Source: Methanospirillum sp. (GTDB lineage Archaea; Halobacteriota; Methanomicrobia; Methanomicrobiales; Methanospirillaceae). From it: a stretch of 8,995 nucleotides of DNA. Location of the stretch: assembly GCA_028695895.1 (NCBI GenBank), contig JAQVIE010000033.1:1-8995 (forward strand), read 5' to 3'. Position 1 is the first letter of the stretch, and each line of letters begins with the position of its first letter. Position numbers and translations under genes: made by a program. Below are positions 5,104-8,995 of the stretch, one piece after another. The notes beneath the pieces were generated by a model. The model did no database searches. It worked only from the letters and a program-made list of their open reading frames with translations, and had not been told where the DNA came from.

Positions 5104-5766
5104 TCAGGACCGGATGATGATAAGCCGCTCCTCTGTCATCTCATGAATAGCAAAGTATGAGCCTTTTTTTCCGATTTCTGACTCATTTATCCTTCCATAC
5201 GGCATACCATCAATTCGAAATGCAGGAATATCGTTTACTAGTACTGCACCACACCAGGATAAACCTGTAAGCATGGATCGCCAGCCCAATGTCACTGGTA
5301 AACACTCCTGCCTGAAGGACGAACCTTGAGTTATTGACCATTGCATCCGTTTCATCAAACGAATCATATGGAGTTATAGTAAGGATCGGACACTTTGATA
5401 CCAGCTTCTGGATTATGTGGTCATTTATACCCCTGTACACAAAAATCCGCTGCACAGAGATACAGATCAGTCAGACACGATAATATGCGCCCTCGATAAT
5501 CCTATAAACAGCGGTTTTCAGGTCTGCCAGGTATGACATTGACAACTTCTTATGAAAAGCCAGCGCGGAACATATGCTTGCAAAATTTCAGCACGTTCAC
5601 CGTGAGTTGCAGACGATAGCCTGATAATACAGGCATTACCTGCCACAGGAGCAGAATCTACTTTATGACAGAGATGATTAAAGGGGAGGTATGGTTTTTT
5701 CCTCCGATAATGAGGGAATAAGGATCCATTATAGTTCATGGACTGATGATTAAAATAAAAATCCAT
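5104..5766 (-). pseudogene. Aldehyde dehydrogenase pseudogene, with deletions and frameshifts
   Basis: Pieces of an NAD(P)-dependent aldehyde dehydrogenase appear in the right order but in changing frames. Block 1 (5766 to about 5572) holds MDFYFNHQ, VDSAPVAGN and the N-terminal-region motif GERAEILQ. Block 2 (about 5570-5526) reads RAGFS-stop-EVVNVIPG in another frame. Block 3 (5527 to about 5255), in the third frame, reads ADLKTAVYRIIEGAYY. An in-frame TGA (5471-5473) then falls where the Gly before the active-site Cys belongs, followed by LICISVQRIF, which keeps the catalytic Cys codon (5462-5464). It continues through ITPYDSFDE and NSRFVLQAGVFTSDIG. Block 4 (about 5250-5104), back in the first frame, reads GAVLVNDIPAFRIDGMPYGR and ends EMTEERLIIIRS. 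About 221 codons remain of a family length near 470-490. The cofactor-binding core and the catalytic-Glu region are missing. The first ATG overlaps the end of feoB by 17 bases, suggesting an ancestral operon. Confidence 0.85.
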
Positions 5767-7621
5767 GAGAACTTAACCAATGAAAGACAGCACCCGCAGT
5801 AAATCCAAGGAACACCGTATACAAGGATATCAGAGCTGCTGTCTTTAATCCCTGCTCACGATAGAGGACAGCTATCGTTGATACACATGGTACAAAGAGG
5901 GTGCTGACCAGGGCAAATATATAAAGCTGGATCTTTGTCATGACCTCTGGCAGGTTAGCAGTTCCTGCAAGCACAACCAAAGTCTCAAATGCCATCTCCT
6001 TTCTTAGAATGCCAAAAAGCAGGGCTGTGGATGCAAAAGGTGGAAGACCAAGGATGTCATGAACCAATGGTGCTGTTACTGCCTCAATAATCTCCAAATA
6101 ACCATAAAATCCGATAAGTCCCAGAAAAACACTGCTTACCATAAGGAGGGGCATTGCAATGACTAAAAACTCCCTTATGTTAATCCATGCCCGTTTCAGG
6201 ACCATAACCGGTATGGGTCTTCGAAGAGGTGGAACTTCAAGAACCATGCCAAGCTGGTTTCCTGGTGTGAACCTGGAGAGGATAAAACCAGTAAGGAGAA
6301 TAAGGACTAATATGACAAGGTAAATCGAGAGTGCTGCATAAAGCCCGACAAAGACCGAGACAATACCTGCGATGATCACTGTCCTTGCAGAGCAGGGGAC
6401 CATTGTTATCAGAAATGCTGCAATATGGCGTTCTCGTTTCGTGCCTATCTGCCTGATTGCCATTATTGCCGGAACATTGCACCCAAGACCGAGCACCATT
6501 GGAATTATCGCCTGACCATGAAGTCCAAACTTGTGCATAATTCTGTCTGCAAGAAATGCTATCCTGCTCATGTATCCTGTATCTTCAATAACTGACATCA
6601 GAAGATAGAAAGTAAAGACAAATGGAAATGCAATGCCAAGACCGGCCTGGATGGCGATAATAAAGGAAAAAAGGAGTTCATATACAAGCGGGTCCAGTGA
6701 CGCTGCAGCAAGAGGGGCAAGCACCCAGATCTCAAATGCCTCAACAATCAGCTCTTCAAAGAATGAACCGATGAAAAACACTGCAAGTAACATGGTAAGG
6801 AGGGTCAAGACCATGATAGGAATGCCAGGAAATGGTTTTAATAACCAGTTATCAAGGCCAAACATCTCCTTTACAGGGGTTTTTGTTACAATTTTCTGTT
6901 TTATTTCCGAAGCAGCATGATGCCTGTTTCCGGCAAGAAGCATGGAGACAGGCATACGGTGTTCCTCATCCATTTCACTTGAAATGGTTTTAGCAGCCTC
7001 CAGGAGTGAGGGATCGGTTCCAATCCCCTGAAGAGCCAGAAGAGCCTTTACCCTTGTAGGATCATTGGCTGAAACCCGCATCAGGGTTCTTACAGCCGCT
7101 TCAATATGGCGGTCATATGCAACCTGGTACGTTCCGGTAGTGGCACGAAGTTTTGCAACAGGAATTATCTCGGCAATATTTTTCCCAAGAGTTGCAGAAG
7201 TAAGCAGCACAGGAACCCCGGTCATCTGTGACAGGGTTTTTATGTCAATATGTAACCCCTGTTTTTCTGCTTCGTCAGCCATGTTTAAAACAGCCATCAC
7301 AGGGATATGATGTTCAAGAACCTGTAAAAGAAGATAAAGATTTCTTTCAAGATGTGTGGCGTCAAGGACTACAACAATTACATCAAAGGAATTGGAGAGG
7401 ATCATATCCCTTACAAGCCGTTCTTCGTCGGCTTCTCCGTCCAAAGAGTAAATACCAGGCAGATCAGTTATTTCAACCGAAGTGCGGTCAATACATGCCA
7501 CACCTGAATGGATGTCAACTGTTGTCCCCGGATAATTACTGATTTCAACCCCTATGCCGGTAAGATGTGAAAAGATGAGTGACTTTCCAACGTTCGGGTT
7601 TCCTATAAGCCCTATCTTCAA
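5750..7621 (-). CDS. feoB: Ferrous iron transport protein B (FeoB)
   Basis: This 623-residue membrane protein imports Fe(II) across the cytoplasmic membrane using an N-terminal GTPase. The G domain shows G1 GNPNVGKS (7-14), G2 YPGTT (30-34), G3 DLPG (53-56), G4 NMAD (113-116) and G5 TSA (141-143). A helical guanine-dissociation-inhibitor-like segment follows to about residue 250. The permease part carries the two gate repeats with conserved cysteines: GLGCNVP (378-384, Cys381) with VPCSAR (408-413), and later LRKE (539-542 area) with FVPCVST (576-582). The LEVPPLRRP loop is also present. It is complete but shorter than the E. coli protein, as is usual for archaea. The start is TTG at 7621, which gives the standard MKIGLIGNPNVGKS N-terminus. 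GAGGTG lies five bases upstream, and the start overlaps the TGA of the regulator gene, so translation is probably coupled. Confidence 0.98.
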   Translation of the reverse strand: MKIGLIGNPNVGKSLIFSHLTGIGVEISNYPGTTVDIHSGVACIDRTSVEITDLPGIYSLDGEADEERLVRDMILSNSFDVIVVVLDATHLERNLYLLLQVLEHHIPVMAVLNMADEAEKQGLHIDIKTLSQMTGVPVLLTSATLGKNIAEIIPVAKLRATTGTYQVAYDRHIEAAVRTLMRVSANDPTRVKALLALQGIGTDPSLLEAAKTISSEMDEEHRMPVSMLLAGNRHHAASEIKQKIVTKTPVKEMFGLDNWLLKPFPGIPIMVLTLLTMLLAVFFIGSFFEELIVEAFEIWVLAPLAAASLDPLVYELLFSFIIAIQAGLGIAFPFVFTFYLLMSVIEDTGYMSRIAFLADRIMHKFGLHGQAIIPMVLGLGCNVPAIMAIRQIGTKRERHIAAFLITMVPCSARTVIIAGIVSVFVGLYAALSIYLVILVLILLTGFILSRFTPGNQLGMVLEVPPLRRPIPVMVLKRAWINIREFLVIAMPLLMVSSVFLGLIGFYGYLEIIEAVTAPLVHDILGLPPFASTALLFGILRKEMAFETLVVLAGTANLPEVMTKIQLYIFALVSTLFVPCVSTIAVLYREQGLKTAALISLYTVFLGFTAGAVFHWLSSHGFLF

Positions 7622-8289
7622 TTCTCCACCTCAACAAGGACAGACCTGGCGATTTCAGGACTTATAGCAATATCACAGTCTTTTACGTTGATAAGGAGAG
7701 TGTCTGCCATACGTCGTTTGACCGTAACCCGCTCTCCGGGAATAAGGCCCAGATCTGCCAGTCGTCCACCACGTCCACATCCCCTGATTGCATCTATCCT
7801 AACCTTGTCACCATGAGAACAGTCAGCCAGGCTTTTAAAAGCACATCGTCTTCCATGATGACCCATATAACCCTGGTGACCTGGATAGTCAGGATTAACC
7901 GGACACACTGCCGGACATTCACGTTTTCCCCTTAGGAAGCGGCGAAGACGATTTATGGTATCATCTGTTGTATGATGTTCCATAGTGCAGGCCTGGGCAT
8001 GAGCCATCTCATGATCCATTCCAAGCATCTCCTGCAAAAAAGTCTCAAGAACATGATGCCGTCTCATAATTGTCTCTGCAGCCTGGATCCCGGATGGACT
8101 TAAGTGATATGTTCCATCCTCTTGCTGTGTTACTTCACCGGTTTTGACAAGATCTGACAAAATTTCTTTGATCCTGTCTTCTGAAAGGCAGGTATGACAT
8201 ACTATATCTTTCGGTCTTCCTCCCTGACCGGTAAGTTTGGCCTGACGCATTAAAGATAATAATACATCCTCACGTTCTACAATAACCAT
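7618..8289 (-). CDS. DtxR-family iron regulator with C-terminal FeoA domain
   Basis: This 223-residue protein combines a metal-sensing repressor with a FeoA/SH3-like domain. Residues 1-65 form a winged helix. Residues 67-120 are the DtxR dimerisation/metal-binding domain. Compared with C. diphtheriae DtxR from memory, His78, Glu82, His97, Cys101, Glu104 and His105 match the H79/E83/H98 and C102/E105/H106 ligands with a one-residue offset, but the Met10 ligand has no obvious equivalent. Residues 124-158 are a Cys/His-rich linker (C125, C129, H138, H144, H145, C149, C157). Residues 155-223 are FeoA-like, with GDKVRIDAIRGCGRGGRLADLGLIPG. The winged helix also has C31-x-x-C34. Being the first gene before feoB suggests it represses its own operon when iron is plentiful and may also act as the FeoA partner; both are inferences. 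The ATG at 8289 is preceded by AAAGGG eight bases upstream and by a TATA-like box. Confidence 0.93.
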   Translation of the reverse strand: MVIVEREDVLLSLMRQAKLTGQGGRPKDIVCHTCLSEDRIKEILSDLVKTGEVTQQEDGTYHLSPSGIQAAETIMRRHHVLETFLQEMLGMDHEMAHAQACTMEHHTTDDTINRLRRFLRGKRECPAVCPVNPDYPGHQGYMGHHGRRCAFKSLADCSHGDKVRIDAIRGCGRGGRLADLGLIPGERVTVKRRMADTLLINVKDCDIAISPEIARSVLVEVEN

Positions 8290-8300
8290 CTTGGTACCCT

Positions 8301-8324
8301 TTTATAATTTCAGTTGTTTATAAT
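8301..8324 (-). promoter_or_regulatory. feo operon promoter with repeated ATTATAAA
   Basis: On the minus strand ATTATAAA occurs twice, at 8317-8324 and 8301-8308, 16 bases apart. The distal copy is about 32 bases before the ATG and is well placed as the TATA box. The proximal copy is too close to serve that role and overlaps the AAAGGG ribosome site. The duplication may mark a repressor site, but no classical DtxR/IdeR palindrome is visible. Confidence 0.4.
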
Positions 8325-8350
8325 CCACTAATATTGTACTTCAAACAAGT

Positions 8351-8362
8351 TTACTATTTATC
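8351..8362 (+). promoter_or_regulatory. TATA-like box of the pyruvate kinase gene
   Basis: The sequence TTACTATTTATC lies about 32 bases before an in-frame ATG at 8389, predicting a start of transcription near 8382-8388. If used, the 8389 start would be almost leaderless. Confidence 0.35.
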
Positions 8363-8433
8363 TTTCAGGAACTTACATCTCCCTCACCATGAAGAGACAA
8401 CCCGGTTCTTCAGACACAGATATATCATGCTCC

Positions 8434-8995
8434 ATGAGAAGAACAAAAATAATCGCAACAATAGGCCCTGCATCTGAAAATCCACGTGTTATCAGGGAGA
8501 TGATTATGGCAGGGGTTGATATTATCCGTTTGAATTTTTCGCATGGAGAAGCGTCCTGGCATGAAGAGGCTGTCCGGAATGTAAGAATGTTGGCTGCAGA
8601 TCTTAACCGGGAGATAGGTATTCTTGTAGATATCCCCGGACCAAAGCTCAGGGTACTGGTCAATTCCCAGCCAAAGGATGTAGTTTCCGGGGATACCATC
8701 ATCATTGCAGGTGAAGGTGACAGTTCTCCAGGCGCCGTCCTTGTAAGCCCGTCTGACTGCATCCCTAAGGTCAGTCCCGGAGACAGGGTTCTTGTAGGAG
8801 ACGGGGCGATAACACTGCAGATTACAAAACCAGGCCCCCGGATGCTTGCAACCGTCATATCAGGAGGGACCATAAAGGAAGGAATGGGTGTTGTAATTCC
8901 TGGAAGATGGTCGGATGTTCCATATGCAGGACCACGTCTGGCAGGTTATATCAAGCGGGGAGCAGCTTTAAAACATGATTATATGGCTTTTTCCT
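8434..8995 (+). CDS. pyk: Pyruvate kinase, N-terminal part (runs off window)
   Basis: Pyruvate kinase converts phosphoenolpyruvate and ADP to pyruvate and ATP in the cytoplasm. About 187 residues are visible, well under half of the usual 470 or so. They begin with KIIATIGPAS and then RLNFSHG (substrate/ATP-binding Arg, Asn and Ser of the A domain). ILVDIPGPKLRV follows, then a B domain with GDRVLVGDGAITL. The equivalent of the usual GVNLPG stretch is GVVIPG, and the visible part ends at DYMAFS. The catalytic Lys and the C-terminal domain lie outside the window. The start at 8434 gives the family-standard N-terminus MRRTKIIATIGP. An upstream in-frame ATG at 8389 would add 15 residues and fits the TATA position better, so the start is unsettled. 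The gene is divergent from the feo operon. The opposite-strand ORF here is a shadow. Confidence 0.93.
   Translation, partial: MRRTKIIATIGPASENPRVIREMIMAGVDIIRLNFSHGEASWHEEAVRNVRMLAADLNREIGILVDIPGPKLRVLVNSQPKDVVSGDTIIIAGEGDSSPGAVLVSPSDCIPKVSPGDRVLVGDGAITLQITKPGPRMLATVISGGTIKEGMGVVIPGRWSDVPYAGPRLAGYIKRGAALKHDYMAFS

Noticed and set aside
5210..5455. Small hypothetical protein starting MQRIFVYRG
   Set aside because: The ALDH motif continues upstream of this Met (ICISVQRIF) and downstream in another frame, so it is a pseudogene fragment.
5518..5766. 82-codon ORF overlapping the end of feoB
   Set aside because: It is the N-terminal block of the ALDH relic; its last residues are read out of the original frame.
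8373..8873. Minus-strand 166-codon open frame
   Set aside because: It is fully antisense to pyruvate kinase, whose motifs are unmistakable.
1..8995. CRISPR array, IS element, prophage or defence system
   Set aside because: No regularly spaced direct repeats, transposase motifs, attachment-site duplication around the tRNA or known defence domains are visible.

Overview
The window looks like a stretch of chromosome from a methanogenic euryarchaeon, most likely Methanomicrobiales and possibly close to Methanospirillum. This assignment is an inference. The signs are archaeal: a tRNA gene without an encoded CCA end, TATA-like boxes about 25-35 bases before several start codons with very short predicted leaders, oligo-T stretches instead of hairpin terminators, a soluble histidine kinase with an RHD-type H-box, and an archaeal-length FeoB. 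No phage, IS element or CRISPR array is visible.

Layout. Bases 1-1203 hold three minus-strand units: a PaaI-like hotdog thioesterase, tRNA-Val(UAC), and a small membrane-anchored or secreted orphan protein. Bases 1204-1866 encode an unusual regulator with an N-terminal ribbon-helix-helix and a C-terminal excisionase/MerR-type helix-turn-helix. A plus-strand HAD hydrolase starts divergently from it and converges, five bases apart, on a soluble orphan histidine kinase (2722-3771). Bases 3772-4106 have no convincing gene but contain several inverted repeats and a possible 27-codon ORF. Bases 4107-5018 encode a two-helix membrane protein whose last 174 residues contain no Lys or Arg.

Bases 5104-8289 form an iron-uptake unit on the minus strand: a DtxR-type regulator with a C-terminal FeoA domain, then feoB in a TTG/TGA overlap, then a badly decayed aldehyde dehydrogenase gene whose start codon overlaps the end of feoB. 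A pyruvate kinase gene leaves in the opposite direction and runs off the right end.

How the genes work together. The clear functional unit is Fe(II) uptake. FeoB is the GTPase-linked permease, and the upstream protein probably both senses metal and supplies the FeoA-like module. The remaining genes look like single-gene housekeeping or regulatory units. The most interesting points are the dual DNA-binding regulator with a palindrome between its Shine-Dalgarno and start codon, the hairpin-rich leader of the secreted orphan protein, the Cys/His-rich linker of the DtxR-FeoA protein, the acidic-tailed membrane protein, and the unmarked aldehyde dehydrogenase pseudogene.
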